Below are positions 33,720 through 46,184 of a stretch of DNA of 64,000 nt, piece after piece. This stretch comes from Liolophura sinensis (Eukaryota; Mollusca; Polyplacophora; Chitonida; Chitonidae), in NCBI RefSeq assembly GCF_032854445.1, contig NC_088295.1, positions 25,595,385 to 25,659,384 of the forward strand, written 5' to 3'. Made by a program: the position numbers and the translations under genes. The notes below the pieces were generated by a model. The model worked only from the letters and a program-made list of their open reading frames with translations, searched no databases and was not told the DNA's origin. Within the stretch, counting starts at the first letter, position 1. The number at the start of each line of letters is the position of its first letter.

Positions 33720-34750
33720 GGTGTAAGCAGACGTTGGTTAAGTATTCTATCAGTTGGATATATTGCCAGCATTTCATTTTAAAAATAACATTACAAAAAT
33801 ACTCAGTAAAGTTAAGACAAATCAAAATCAAAAAATGAGTTTATTCTTTCCCGCAAAGCAAATCTATTCCAAGAATGAGCCTACATAAGACAGACTGCAT
33901 GCAAATTTTAATTAACTACAACCTTCTATATAATTGATACATATATATAGCCAGTTGGAACATTTTAGGGGACACATGTCTACTTCTGAACAGTACCTTA
34001 ACGTATGCCACTGGGAGTTTTTTGGCCAAAAAATTTTGGCCAAAATTTAATGTCTAGTTAATATGTATACAAGATTACTCTTTTAACTTTAAATAAGATA
34101 AGACAATGTATAGATGACGATAATAGAAATATGTTTGAATTGTTGTTAATTGAATAATTGAATACTCATCGTACCATATTTATTCTTTGAGGTACAAGGA
34201 AAGTGGGCTACCGCATTAAGGTGATTCCAGCTCCGGGAATTCTTACTGCATTTTAAAAAGGCCACAGACTGGTGCTCTGATTTTGACAAACTGTCAGAAA
34301 TATGGAATACAAATTGAGTTTTCAAAGAAAATAATGATGTTTTTGTGCTCAAATTTGCAAAAGTTTCCATCATTCTGGTTCATCAGTATGGATTTTTTTA
34401 AGGATGTGTTAAAACCTATGAATCATTTGGTTTATAAGACAGTGTTACTACTTTTGCAACAGAAACATTTGGAATAGATAATAAACTGTGAAAAGTGGAT
34501 TTTATCAAGAAAGCTTTACTTTGGCTCATTCAAATACAACGGAGCGCGTTGGATTCAGCGAGTTACAATTTTGCAATAGGTGTTCTCATATTGAAAAAAT
34601 AAATGAAAATGGATTGGTTAAAAGAAAATGCAAAATATTCAGCATCTTGTTGTGGTGTTGATTTGTTTAAAGATAACAGAATGGTTGAACAGTGTTATCA
34701 AATTCTTATACGTTCATTTGCCGTTTTGCTGTTGTTTACAATCATCATTC
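33720..34750. other. No recognisable gene
   Basis: AT-rich stretch. The only local structure is two consecutive TTTTGGCCAAAA palindromes near 34019-34047. Short frames (34146-34373 minus, 34283-34477 and 34603-34821 plus) are not recognisable, and the last runs into the 29-bp minisatellite. Confidence 0.5.
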
Positions 34751-34993
34751 ACCATAAGAGGATAGACCAATGGACCCACCACAAGCGGATAGACCAAGCA
34801 CTACCCACCATAAGCGGATAGACCAAGCACTACCCACCACAAGCGGATAGACCAAGCACTACCCACCATAAGCGGATAGACCAAGCACTACCCACCATAA
34901 ACGGACAGGCCAAGCACTACCCACCATAAGCGGGTAGACCAAGCACTACCCACCATAAGCGGGTAGACCAAGCACTACCCACCATAAGCGGAT
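34751..34993 (+). repeat. 29-bp minisatellite, eight units plus a partial one
   Basis: Units of ACCATAAGCGGATAGACCAA plus GCACTACCC start at 34751, 34778, 34807, 34836, 34865, 34894, 34923, 34952 and 34981. The first is a diverged 27-bp version and the last is partial. Variants include ATAAACGGACAGG in the sixth unit and GCGGGTAG in the seventh and eighth. 29 is not a multiple of 3, so it is not a coding repeat. Confidence 0.95.
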
Positions 34994-34999
34994 CCAGTA

Positions 35000-37040
35000 G
35001 AGACCATACAAAGGAACAAAAAGTAACCAAATAGTAACAGCTTTCAGGGGCGTAGGAAACAAATGAAGAGTGGATTGGGGGCATTATCCAAACCATAAAA
35101 GCGAGGGTCCAGGGGCCGCCAAGGTCCCGGAGGCTCTTGGACCCACCGTACGCGCTTTGAACGTGTTTTAAGAGAAAAAATATCCATCCTCAAGATTGTG
35201 ATGAAGAAAGCCTTTACTGGCACAAATTTATTTTTCGGGTCGCTTCCATGTTCACATGTAGATGCTTACCTTCCGTTGAAATGCCGATACGCGCTATGTG
35301 AGTTGTGAAATATTTACTCTAATAACGCATGCGGGTGAATTGAACAATGTTTATTATACACTGACCAGACTAACCATGCCCCTAGGCAGCGAGGTGGAAA
35401 GGTGGTAGGGTCGTAGATACCGACAAGCGGAATGACTATCCCAGGCAATAATAGACTATGGTCCAGGGGCAGCCAGGACACGGAGCTTCGAGGTTCCAGA
35501 CGTCCAGAGACATGTTCTAGATGCTTTTCGACCAATTAAAGTAAATACAAACAGATGTACGGAGTCTTTAACTTGAAAATATTGAAAGTTTGTGAGTTGA
35601 GATGGAGATCATCTGAACGGCGAGCAGAAGCATCCACAAATCGCAAAAGGGAATTTCTGTCCGGCATTATGATAAAACCTAGGTAATATTTATATTCTTA
35701 CGTTTTTTGTGTTAGAAAACTTGCAGGTATGGCTTAATAAAACATTAACATCGTTGGTAAGTATTATCGCCTTGCTGAAAATATGCCACAAAATAAGGAA
35801 AATACTCAGTTTTGCTCGATGCTAGAGGATAAGAAGCCTTCCGGAGGAATTAATAGACGTGAGTTTTCAATGAATTTGAGTGCTGAATTACATTGCTCAA
35901 TTTTGCAAATTACAAAATTTCAGATACCTTGACGACATGAACGCTTTTTCCAGGGGTTAAAATATGTGACCAATGAAAATACAGTGCGTAATAATATGTT
36001 TGAACAAATTAAAAGAAATGTTTCAACATCCAATTCAAAACGGTGAAGAAAGCCAAAAACATTCACTGTGGGGTATTTTGGTGACCAGAAAATAGCCCCC
36101 CCCCCCCCCCCCCGGGCCACGCCCCTCCTCATTCTTGAGAATACCATCAAATTCCAATCTGCGTCGTCAAAAAGATGGGACACTGGAAGATTGCCTAAAT
36201 GCCTATATGATAAGATGTATGTGGTGATCTTGAGAGAAAATGTGACATTGGTATATATGTCAATTAATCCCCGAAAGGGAATTATTTGCTAGCCTTAGTT
36301 TCTAGGTGTTCTTCTACAAAGTTTTCCTGCCTTCCTATAAGACAAGATCTAGTCGGTTTGGCAGGAGGCCACTGTAAAAAACGTCTGAGATCTCTATAAT
36401 TATCTCAGTCAAGACTTAAAAGGTGGCGCTGACAGATGGCCGTAAATTACAGGATGCGTAAATTACATGGCTTTCCCATCCTCTCATCATTCAAATACGA
36501 CCTCATTCTATGTAATGTCACTGTCGTCTGGCGGTGGGATAAAGCTGTTTTGGGAAATGCACACTGTTTTAATTCGAAAGAGATAATTTCCTCCCAAGTA
36601 GCCCTGCACTACACCCGATGACATAATTACCCAGCTGGTGTCATTTCATACGATTCCGTTTGTTTTGAACATTAGTCAGAAAAGCGCAGCTTATACGATC
36701 TTATTATCTCTTACTTGTTCCACTGTAAGGTTAAACGGTGATGCAACGATTCAACGGAAAGGTCAAACTGTTACAGAAAGTAACAAGATGTGTCCCTTCC
36801 AAGACCATTTTCAACGGCTTACAAAAAGGAAGGGTTTAACCAACTCAGAATGAAAATAAACGAAATGTTAACCATGTTGCACTTCGCTTTCATAAATTCA
36901 AAATATAGGATGATCTAAAAACAAAATACACCAAAAAATGCACAGTCACAAAAGAAAAGGTAATATATACGCGGTGGCCAACGAACTTGTAAAAGTTGGT
37001 CAGAGTAAATGGAAAAATGTTCTTTCTCATAACTAGATGT
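35000..37040. other. No recognisable gene; poly-C tract with palindromic end
   Basis: 35045-35160 is locally GC-richer (GAGGGTCCAGGGGCCGCCAA, GGTCCCGGAGGCTCTTGG) and looks like a fragment of a dispersed repeat, but I cannot assign it. A run of about 17 C at 36097-36113 is followed by GGGCCACGCCCCTCC. Frames are short and unrecognised. Confidence 0.45.
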
Positions 37041-37325
37041 GCACAATTTTGAGTGAGTGAGTGAGTGAGTGAGTGAGTGAGTGCTTGGGGTTTAACGTCG
37101 TCATAAACAATTTTTCAGTCATATGATGACGAAGGAATCCTTAGGGTGTATGTACGTGTAATGTGCCTCTTTGTTGCAGGACGGATTTTCACCGCTCTTT
37201 TATCTAGAGATGTTTCACTGAGACGACTTACCGAAGGCAAGTAAGTCGCCCCTCCCGAGCCATTAGGTCAACCAGTCGCTGCACTATCCCCTTAATGCAG
37301 AACGCCAAGCGAGGCACAATTTTGA
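37041..37325 (-). mobile_element. Type B SINE with 12-bp target-site duplication
   Basis: Plus-strand reading: eight GAGT units, GCTTGGGGTTTAACGTCGTC, TCAGTCATATGATGACGAAG, CGGATTTTCACCGCTCTTTT, ACTGAGACGACTTACCGAAG, CCAGTCGCTGCACTATCCCC and AACGCCAAGCGAG. The tRNA-like head is missing (5' truncation). GCACAATTTTGA flanks it exactly at 37041-37052 and 37314-37325. Confidence 0.95.
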
Positions 37326-37329
37326 TGAA

Positions 37330-37600
37330 AGGTGCTTAAAGCGTTCAGGAGGAAGTGTGTTTACAAGCTTGGTACAAAATATAGCTTAAGCTACATCACT
37401 GACTTCAACAAAGAAAATGAAAAGAGGTTTTTTTCATCCATAAATTTAAACTTGGTAAATCTGGCTACAGGCTCTCAAAGGATAGAGATTTTGTTTATTA
37501 AATGTGATGACAACACAGCATTTTCAGTAATTTTAGACCAGTGACATCTTACGAAAAGCAGTTAACATTGTATCATTGTAACTTTTCTCTAATTCTGCTT
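37330..37600. other. No recognisable gene
   Basis: A 70-codon plus frame (37332-37544) has no recognisable domain. Nothing else is visible. Confidence 0.4.
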
Positions 37601-37603
37601 ATT

Positions 37604-37760
37604 TCATGGTGCTAGGGCCGTATTAGTTGCTGTTTTTTTTTTAGCATTTATAATATGTGAAGTAAACTGTCAAGCAGCACGGTTTCACCGGATACTTGTC
37701 TACCAGCGGTCACATCGTCGTCGCTGCTCTGTTCACGTCGTAGTCTTTTTATCTTTTTAC
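37604..37760 (-). repeat. CD repeat, reverse orientation
   Basis: CATGGTGCTAGGGCCGTATT, AGCATTTATAATATG, AAGTAAACTGTCAAGCAGC, GGTTTCACCGG and GGTCACATCGTCGTCGCTGC are the CD family landmarks in reverse-complement order. It shows a fairly complete length of about 155 bp. Confidence 0.8.
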
Positions 37761-37764
37761 AACG

Positions 37765-39060
37765 AAATCTTCGGATATTATTGTTCAGACTGATGACCTG
37801 AACTGTGATTTGAATACTTCATTTACCATCTCCAACCGCTACGACCTTACCGCATTTGATCGACTTTTTTGGGTCAAAATCGGAAAGATAAGTAGCGCTT
37901 CCTACAAAGATAGTGTGAACTTCCTAACAATCAATGAAAGCTATTATAGATTACTAGACTACAGTTCAGATAGTGAGTCATTTCTGTAGCTAGCTCGCTG
38001 GATCAGAATCTGGTAAGTGTTGAGAGAAACAAGGCACAGACTTCAAACTACCATGGTTACAGGAATATAACTGTATCTCCAGTGTCTAATCCATATACTT
38101 TGTCACTGACTCACCACAGTTAATGCCGAGGCTTATTTAACTTCTCGGCCCGATCAATCTGATCTAGATGGTAAACTAAGAGTCAGTTTAATTTCCCCAC
38201 ATGGTGTTCAAGCGATTTAGATTCAACTTCCTCTGAGTTGCGAGCGGATTCTATTAATAATATCAACACTCAGATTAAACCGTTAATTGCCAAAGTCTGA
38301 TTTCAGCTGATGAACAATAGAATCATCTTGATAGATTTGTTATCATATCCCCGTCGCTGAGAAAACATCGATAAGCTCATTTCAAGGTTGCATATGGTTT
38401 CCAATGTATGTTAGCTTAGCCCTGTAAACTTTGAGCAAGTATGAACGTATGCTTGTAGAGAACACGTATTTCTAAGTTATCCATAATATTTATAAATGGA
38501 GTTACATGGAAAATTCACTGGACTGAAATTCTTATTACAACAGTATGGTTAAATTGTGGATTGATTTTTTTATAATACACTTCTTTTAAAAGCACAGTGA
38601 AAAAATGATCATAGTTATCAATGGTGGCGGTATCTCGGAAAACAATACTGTTCAGAATGATTGAAAACACTATTATCGTATGGGGTACTATTATCGTATG
38701 GGGTACTAGGAAATGCTAAGAGAAAATTTGGTATTTGAATTCGGTAGAGTTGTGTAAATGTTTCTTATGGTATCTGTTTTAAACGCCATTTTCGTATTTT
38801 AGGATTCACCATTTACGTTTGCTGACTGTCCACAGGGTCCCGGTAACTCCAGACCTTTGGAAACTGGATATTAGTGTTGAATATTTATACAATGTTACCG
38901 TATTGGTAGAGGTTACCACAACCCTTAAAGAACCCGTTCAAAATGGCAGTTAATCTACATAAGCGTAATGGCGGAGACATCTGTTTTCCAGAGACGCTGG
39001 GTTAGGTTGACCCCTTATTCAGTGTCGTCATTGATCCTTGTGCACTCTGCTCTCGCCCTC
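37765..39060. other. No recognisable gene
   Basis: AT-rich sequence. A 19-bp direct duplication, ACTATTATCGTATGGGGT, occurs twice in a row near 38671-38708. No exon, repeat family or RNA can be supported. Confidence 0.5.
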
Positions 39061-39063
39061 TAG

Positions 39064-39242
39064 CGACATGACGTCAGCTGTCAGTTTCCTCATTCAGTTT
39101 TTTCCGAGTGGCGGCAGTCAGATGACAGGTGTCATAAACAGTCTCAAAACCTTTCAGCTTAAGTTGATCACACCGGCATGTCTGGATCTGAAGAGGAAGG
39201 CAAACTCTGATCTCGACTACGGAGCACAGGCCAAGGACCAAC
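39064..39242 (+). CDS. Candidate internal exon, unknown protein
   Basis: A pyrimidine-rich tract (GCACTCTGCTCTCGCCCTCTAG) ends in a good acceptor at 39063. A frame is open from there, with an ATG at 39068, through MTSAVSFLIQFFPSGGSQM and a Lys- and Asp-rich end, to a TAA at 39245. A GT (CG/GTAACG) at 39243 could act as a weak donor. The segment is less AT-rich than its surroundings. The opposite strand is also open (39074-39268). I recognise no family and there is no paralogue in the window, so this rests on splice-like signals only. Confidence 0.3.
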
Positions 39243-39269
39243 GGTAACGGCCACTTCTGGGGTGTCAAA

Positions 39270-40125
39270 ATACTGCAGCTGCGCTCAGACGTTGAAAGAT
39301 AGCTGTAATTGATATAACAACTGTGCTTTGAGCGACCTGTCCAAACTTTCCAACACAGACGATCTGCTGAAAATCAATATGGATTTAACTTCTTTTTTAA
39401 TATCAATTTATCCAACGTCTGTATATGGAACACCGATCTTGGTCAAAGAATATTACGACTGAGAGAATTTATGTTTATCTTTGCCTCCCCAGCTCTTGAT
39501 TTATGTCTTGTTCCCCTTAAGTCTTTGTAACAATGATTTTTGTCTCTACCACCCTGGCTTATATCTCCTTCTCTTGTGTAACCACGATATTTCTCCATTA
39601 AATGCGTTACCATTTGATCACAAGAAAAACATTCGCACTTGGAAAGAGTCAATTTTTCACAATGTACATTACCATTTTTGTCACAAGAAAGCAATAACTT
39701 TTACAAACAGCTAAGGTTTCTTCAGATATCGTATAGATGTTCGTATCGGAAAGGTTTTCTTAGTTCGTTCATTGCAATTTGGATAAGACGTCAGGGATTC
39801 ATGTCGTTATATTTTGAAATGCTCTCAAGATTGCTCAACTCAGCGCACGGCGGACCTTTAATTCCTTGGTTCCTCTCTAAGATTTTAACACTGGCTCTCT
39901 CTATATAGACTTGTCGCTGCTAGTATCACCTGTTTTCACACCATCATACGATCCCTCTGAATAGAAAAGTGTGTGAAAGAAATGTCGTATTAAAGCGTAA
40001 ATCCGTAAAGTTAAATAAAATGAAGAACGGATTTCACTTCCTAAATTACGGAAGCAACAATTGAAATGGATGATCAGTGTTACTTTAAACCTACATATAG
40101 ATAACACAATGTTTAGATTCCACGT
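39270..40125. other. No recognisable gene
   Basis: Overlapping short frames on both strands (39443-39694, 39481-39714, 39639-39908, 39901-40107) share no recognisable domain. I see no repeat that I can name. Confidence 0.45.
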
Positions 40126-40127
40126 TT

Positions 40128-40284
40128 GGGCCCGGTTTCACGAAACGTCTCACGTTGCAAGATAATACTCTGCTTAAGCAGTGTTTCACCTAAGTTTATT
40201 CGAGATACACTCCATGCTGATCTTAGTCAAAATACTACGGATTTAGGCAATGTACTGAACTTAAGAACTTTTGGGAAACCGGGG
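40128..40284. mobile_element. MITE-like element with degraded inverted ends
   Basis: The left end GGGCCCGGTTTCACGAAACG (40128) pairs imperfectly with the right end, which reads CTTTTGGGAAACCGGGG (near 40268-40284) on the plus strand; both continue into TCTCACG and TTAAGAA segments. GGGCCCGGTTTCAC ends of this kind are common in small invertebrate inverted-repeat elements (general knowledge). No target-site duplication was verified. Confidence 0.5.
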
Positions 40285-40289
40285 ACAGA

Positions 40290-43200
40290 TTTTATTGGGA
40301 TTTTGTCGGGGTTGGAATATATCGTCAGACTACGTCATTTTAGTGTCTTTGGTATGGCGTTTCAGCGAGGTAGCAATATAATTGTCGGTATGGGGAACCG
40401 GCCTGCAAATCTTAAGCACCAAACATAAACATTAAACACAGAGGAACAGTTCCATGTCTTATGGAATACATCGAATTGGGGTTCAAGTTTTTGTAATTCT
40501 AAAGAAGAAAAGGTGGCTTTTGGACCTGTAGACTTTTTAAAAAGACTTTTTTTAACCACTGGCATTGTCGCCAGATTTTAATGAATTGAAAGTGTAGTTT
40601 GCGTCAAATTGTGTTCACTACATAAAAGCATTACGCTACACTGTGCAAAGACATAAGAAGTAAGCTATGGTATAGCCGGTCTTCTGATTAAAGATTTAAG
40701 ATATAGTTTTTGTCATATTTTATTGGTTAATGACGTCGTTAGAAACCAACGGGCGAGAAAGAGCAAAAACTGCCACAGAAAGCAATCGAAGAAGTCTGCC
40801 AAACCATAACTTCATAACTCCAATCATAGAGGTAACGCACAAGATAATGGATACATCAATCAAAATCTATTGCAAGATTAGAATTTTGTAGAAGGTTACA
40901 TCCCTTAAATGTAAATTATTTTCACACGCCTTTTAAAAGGAAAGAAAAATAAAACACAAAAAAACAACAGATGTGCACATAAATATGGAGATGATGTCGT
41001 ACTGATACGTATTCTCACATTTTGAAAAATGTATTGCATGTACTTCAAATTGGATAAAATGCATTAAAATCTATCAATGAATGGGGATACCTTTGCTGTA
41101 TAAATATTGCTCTGTTTTACACCACAATATGTATATATAATCTTTGATGCAATCATTTTGTTTCATAATCTATAACTTACAATAATATGATCACTTCATA
41201 ATTAAGGCGATTTGAAACGGGGGAATAATCACAAAGTTCGTTACTCACAAAGTCCTTTTCATTCAAATTACGATTTTCATAAAGATGTGTGTGTGTTACT
41301 ACAATGAAAGCACTTCAGCTTAATTCGGTGTCAAGGAATGACTGAATCGATGGATGAATGAATGATCATGGATAACGGCGATATTGTATCGCTATTGTGT
41401 CCCGAGTATGTTTGACTCAACAGACAGTCAGTGGTCCTTAATGTGACATTGGGAACACCCAAAATTGAACAAAATACATGACTTTTGTATATTTGCATAT
41501 TTAAAACCAACTAAAATAAAACAAACGTCGGATAAAATTTAAAGCTCCAGATCCCATTTTCAAAATATATCGATCATCCAGAAAATTTATAAAATACTCA
41601 CATAGGCGAATTAATAACCACACCGCCAGAAACGCTGTGAAACAATTCAAGTAGAGAATGGACTGTGTGGAATCTTTTTCAAACATGGACTAAGTCTGCA
41701 CAATCAATCATGATGTGTTTAATGCCGGATTTAGCAGTACAAGGAAACCACTCGGAGAAATCACTCGATCGCAAAACTCTCAAGGGGATGGAATTCTCTT
41801 TTAACGAGACTGCCCAATATGACACGTCGTTAAAGCTATTTGGTCTTATCGAGTAAGAATTGTTATAACTATTATGTTATTATAAATATAAGAATTTCGA
41901 GGAACTGATTATGGGTCTGTAGGTCCCATTCGTAGAGGGCGACGAATACGCTTAAAGCTATTGAACTTGAAATCGAAAGACGGGATTTTAATATTTTGAT
42001 TTATGAAGACCAGTTTGACTTAACAGTTTTACGTATCAGCATCCTACATCAGACCAAATTTTCAAGAATAGACGGATTTTTAATTTATTATTCTCTATTG
42101 CCAATAGGGAGGAGGTCAGTCATTGCAGATCACTGCCTTCTCGGCATGCGCGGAAGAAAACTCGGATACGGTCAGGATGAGAGCCCCTGAAAATATTCAA
42201 GATGAGTACAGGTGGACGAGGTGAAGTGGATCGCTTCTCTGTGGTATCTGTGATACAACATTTGAAAATTTTCATTAAATATTACAATATTTACAAAATC
42301 TATTAAACACAAGCTTTACATCATAACACATACCTGTCGATAATGACCGTTAATGTCTTTAGAAGGATAACTCTTTACTTCATATTACATGAAAAGGCCA
42401 TATTTCTGTCCTGTATTTTAGACTTTTGTTCCTTTGTGACAGACCACATCCTGTAAGTAGCTAAACTTTATTCAGAAAGCGATACGGAGAGTTTGCCAAA
42501 GAAAATGCATATTATAAGACACAGGCTAACTTAAGAATATTTATTTTCTTGAAATCGATTTGAGATGTTTTCTCCGGTGATTAATTGTGGATAGGAACAG
42601 AAATAATCTTAAGCAAGGCGAAAACTTAGAACTATCATTTTGACAATGAAAGAAATAGACAACTTTTTAAATGAAATTTCAGATTATATTTTTTATGTGG
42701 AGGTTTCTTTTTTTGTGTGGTCGTGTGTACTTCGTTCGAAGAGGTTCACAGGTTTTACTAGAACGAAGTGTGCTAAAAGGCTATTCTCGATTCCCCTGAC
42801 ACACATGGCATGCATTACTTACGCACGCTTAAAGAACTCTCTCTTAAAAAAAACCTTCTTTGGGAAATAATTCCCTGCACATCAGTTTACGCAGCCAAAA
42901 GTTCACAATATATAAATGTGATTCCAATTTTCCTGAGATTTATAAAGTAGAATCCATCTATGAAACGTCTCGCATTTCCCAGAGCCTTTTTTTTATCTGT
43001 AAACCAGATTTGATTAAGACTTTGATTTAAGCCGATAATCATTTATCCTCCTCAAGATATGAACATCAGTCTTGTTGTAAGGAAACTGTTTCTGGAAACT
43101 GGATTGTTTTGGCATATCACGTTCGTATATAAGGTGTCACGCTCTCCTCAGATAATGTATGCCTGGCGACTTTAATAATTTCGTTTTGGATGATATTGTT

Positions 43201-43635
43201 GAAGGAAAGTATCTGTTGTGAGGAGTATACTTCTTGCTCATGTTTCCAAAAGCTTGAGTTGTGCATCATGCTCAAATTCTGAGTGTGAGAAAGTCCGAAT
43301 TGTCATTTTTAAAAACTTTTATGGGATTTTTCACAGTGATATATTTCATACAGTTAAGTTCCTTGTGAAATTAAATTTCACAATTTATGAACACAGGAAA
43401 TAGTCCCTGATGCTGATATGCGTGTAGGTACGGTATATTATTATATTCACTGGCAATCTTATTAGTATTTAATCGTGTACGGTTGTTATAAACCAACGAT
43501 GGCCATACTGACCTATGTAGTGGTTATGCGCACAGTGTAGATGAGGTTTTGCCATATACGACCCAGAACAGCTGTCACAGAAGAACTACCAGGATGATAT
43601 TTCGATTTAAATTCCTATCATTTTTCGTAACTTTG
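40290..43635. other. No recognisable gene
   Basis: About 3.3 kb of AT-rich sequence with short frames only (for example 41665-41856, 41996-42190, 42640-42870). None has a recognisable domain or paralogue here. I see no tRNA, SINE or tandem repeat. Confidence 0.5.
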
Positions 43636-43639
43636 AACT

Positions 43640-44310
43640 ATGGAGATTCTTTATCCAATTACAGGGACATTAACTATAGCTTTTGTCTCAATTACCTTTG
43701 AGTTCTATTGTACAATGAACTGGCGCTTTGGCATTAATAGTTTTAGAATCACCTTTTTTATAGTAGCCACATTAAAATGCCACATGCGATTGTATTCAGT
43801 TTATGAAGTCCTTTGGGCCAAGGTGACATGTTTGGGTCTTAAAGAAATCGTAGATTATTATCTTTTAGTAATTTTTCACGCCTGTCTTTAATGATTTCCG
43901 CTTTCAAACAAACGCAGATATCTAAGAACTATTTTTTAGACAATTGCGGCAATGGAAAAATCCCAATGTATTTCTCATTTAAGACCTTTGAACCGATGGT
44001 CAATATGTTAAAGATAAAATGTGAAATACCAGTAATGGTTATTGCCAATAAAAATCTTTACCCTTCAGCAACATGATCTTTGTAGAATATGGCACATAAT
44101 AATTTTGCCCCAGTATCTTCAACAATATGTTTTAAATGAAAAAGCTGTGTAAAAATGGACACATTTTTTTTCTGATTTTACGAAGCACTCATCAGTTAGG
44201 TTAGCAGTTGTGGAAAAAGAAACCCCAAAACGTGGGCAAGTATAATATATCATTCTCATCTTTAATGCTGTGTATAAATGTAGAGACTGCATGTTTCAAG
44301 GGTGAAACTG
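43640..44310 (+). repeat. Array 4, block H, copy 1
   Basis: Diverged duplicate of 50560-51420. Shared phrases in order are GATTCTTTATCCAATTACA, AAAATGCCACATGCGATTG, TATTCAGTTTATGAAGTCCT, GGTGACATGTTTGGGTCTT, TAATGATTTCCGCTTTCAA, TCTAAGAACT, AAGACCTTTGAACCGATGG, ATAAAATGTGAAATA and TATAAATGTAGAGACTGCAT. Frames at 43640-43891 and 43891-44076 are not preserved in the other copy, so this is duplicated non-coding DNA. Confidence 0.8.
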
Positions 44311-45960
44311 TTGAGCAGAATACGAAGAAGTAAATTCGCCAAGATACGGCTGCCATATTGCTGAGGTGGCCTAAAACCATAATTATTCATTTAATGGATT
44401 TTTTAAAAGATGCAGACTATCCACATGGTACATTTTACTTGACTCGCATCTGTACAAAAATGAGAACAGTTACCAGTCGGTACTAGTCGGTCCCAGTCGG
44501 TTTTAATCTTTAAGATGCTAGTTATTCTGCTTTAAAGTTATATAGCCTAGCGTCTTATGGGTTTAGAATGATGTGTTTATACCTTGCTTTGCAGCATTTT
44601 CTAGATTTTGCCTTCATTCCCCTAAATGCCTTCATTCTAATTTGTGCTAAATAATACAATAATTATTATTATTATACACCTTCCATGTTTGCCTGTCTTA
44701 TAACGTAAATTTTTTTTATTGTACGTAGCAATAATCATATTGCACGTCGACAATAACAACGTGACGTTACCGTGGCGTCATTCGATGAGAGCGCGAATTT
44801 TCTCCCTGTACATATCCTTGCCCCATTCATGAAAATTACTACGAGTCTTAATATCTTAAATTTTTGTGTAAAATTTTCATTTTATTCGACTAATGTCTGC
44901 TCGCCATCTGAACTGATTGATTCTTGGTGTACAATAAATAGGTTGTTGAATAAATATATGTGCTGATGTGGACTCGCTGTATTATTGCGTGGCGGAAGCG
45001 TGAACCCGCAAGCTCGTTCGTGCTTCAGCGCCACGTAAAAATTGAACTCGTCCAAATCAGCCTGTTTTTATTCAATATCCTATAATTCTCTCCTGTGATT
45101 GATGTCTAGTAACTCTGGTGCTCTGCTCATTAATGACAAGTGATTCGGTTTTAACCCAGGGCGACGGAATGTCTGTTATGTCTGTTCTCGATACTTCACT
45201 TAACATTTACTGATTCAATGATCCGAAATTCTCCATATAGATTCAGCACCAACTGAGGTCAACAACGTATCTGCTGTACAACTGTCACAGCAATTAACGC
45301 GTTTGTAGAATCTGGGTATTCTACTATGGCTGATCTTGGAGGTATGGCTGAACTGGTGTAAATGCATTTAAAAATTCATGCTTGTTCAAGCTTAACAGAT
45401 TCATTTACTTACAGAGGATGAGTCACCAATGACTGATTGGCGCACGCTTGGAAACGGTGATAGTTACTGCGATGTAAAGGACGAAAGACTTTATGTTACA
45501 AATAAACTTTATGAAACCGCTTCACTGAGAACAAAAACAGTTCCATGTAGATACCATATCTAACCGGAATGGGCTTCTGTACATGGGCACACTGACTCTG
45601 ATGCTAAGTGATCACGATCTGCACTCCCTGGACCTGAATTACAGATGTTCAATCAAACTGCTCAAAACATTTCAGGAGCAGGGAAAACAAATTCAAATGC
45701 GTGACACCGAGTTGGATGTAATTACTACATCTGAATGTTCATTCTGATACCCTGGATTCTGAGCTGAAAGTATAGAACAGTTACGGCAAAGTCTCGAAAA
45801 AATGTGGGGCTAGAGTTTTGATATTCATAAACCTTTATCTCCAATCTAAAGCATAACCAAAATTTGAGATTGACCTTGAAATTGTTGGATATCATATAAA
45901 CAACGAACACATTGGTGTATATGTTTCACCATGGTCAAATGTAAATATTTGGAATGAGCT
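44311..45960. other. Weak block E similarity near 44.75 kb; otherwise nothing recognised
   Basis: At 44760-44800 the phrase AACGTGACGTTACCGTGG, then TTCGATGAGAGCGC, resembles 48486-48510 (GACGTGACGTTACCC, TTCGATCGATAGCGC) and, less well, the beginning of the candidate exon at 53671 (GACGTGACCTTACCC). A threefold AGTCGGT tandem repeat lies at 44474-44502. The rest holds only short frames. Confidence 0.4.
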
Positions 45961-45964
45961 TGAA

Positions 45965-46180
45965 CTCTCCCTTAGGAAAGTCTACAGTCGGATCATTCTA
46001 GACGTACATAAGACATAATGGCGGAGTGATGTAAAGAGACACATGCAGTCAAAAGTTTCTAATGAGGCCAGAGAGACGAAGTGAATGTTCCAAGCGCGTG
46101 TAAGTAATAAGCATCCAAATCAGGAAATCTCAGGATAATAATCTCTTAAATTGTGGTTAATCAAATGATGTATCTGGATC
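45965..46180 (+). repeat. Array 4, block G
   Basis: Matches 59245-59530 in GTAAAGAGACACATGCAGTC, a GACGAAGTGAATGTTCCA segment, a GCATCCAAATCAGG segment and ATGTATCTGGATCGCAC. It is more diverged than the other blocks. Confidence 0.6.
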
Positions 46181-46184
46181 GCAC

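Noticed and set aside
34751-34993. CRISPR-like array
   Set aside because: Units are directly adjacent with no unique spacers, in a eukaryotic context; it is a minisatellite.
43640-44076. Two consecutive hydrophobic frames resembling a small membrane protein
   Set aside because: The block H duplicate at 50.6-51.05 kb does not preserve either frame, so there is no sign of coding constraint.
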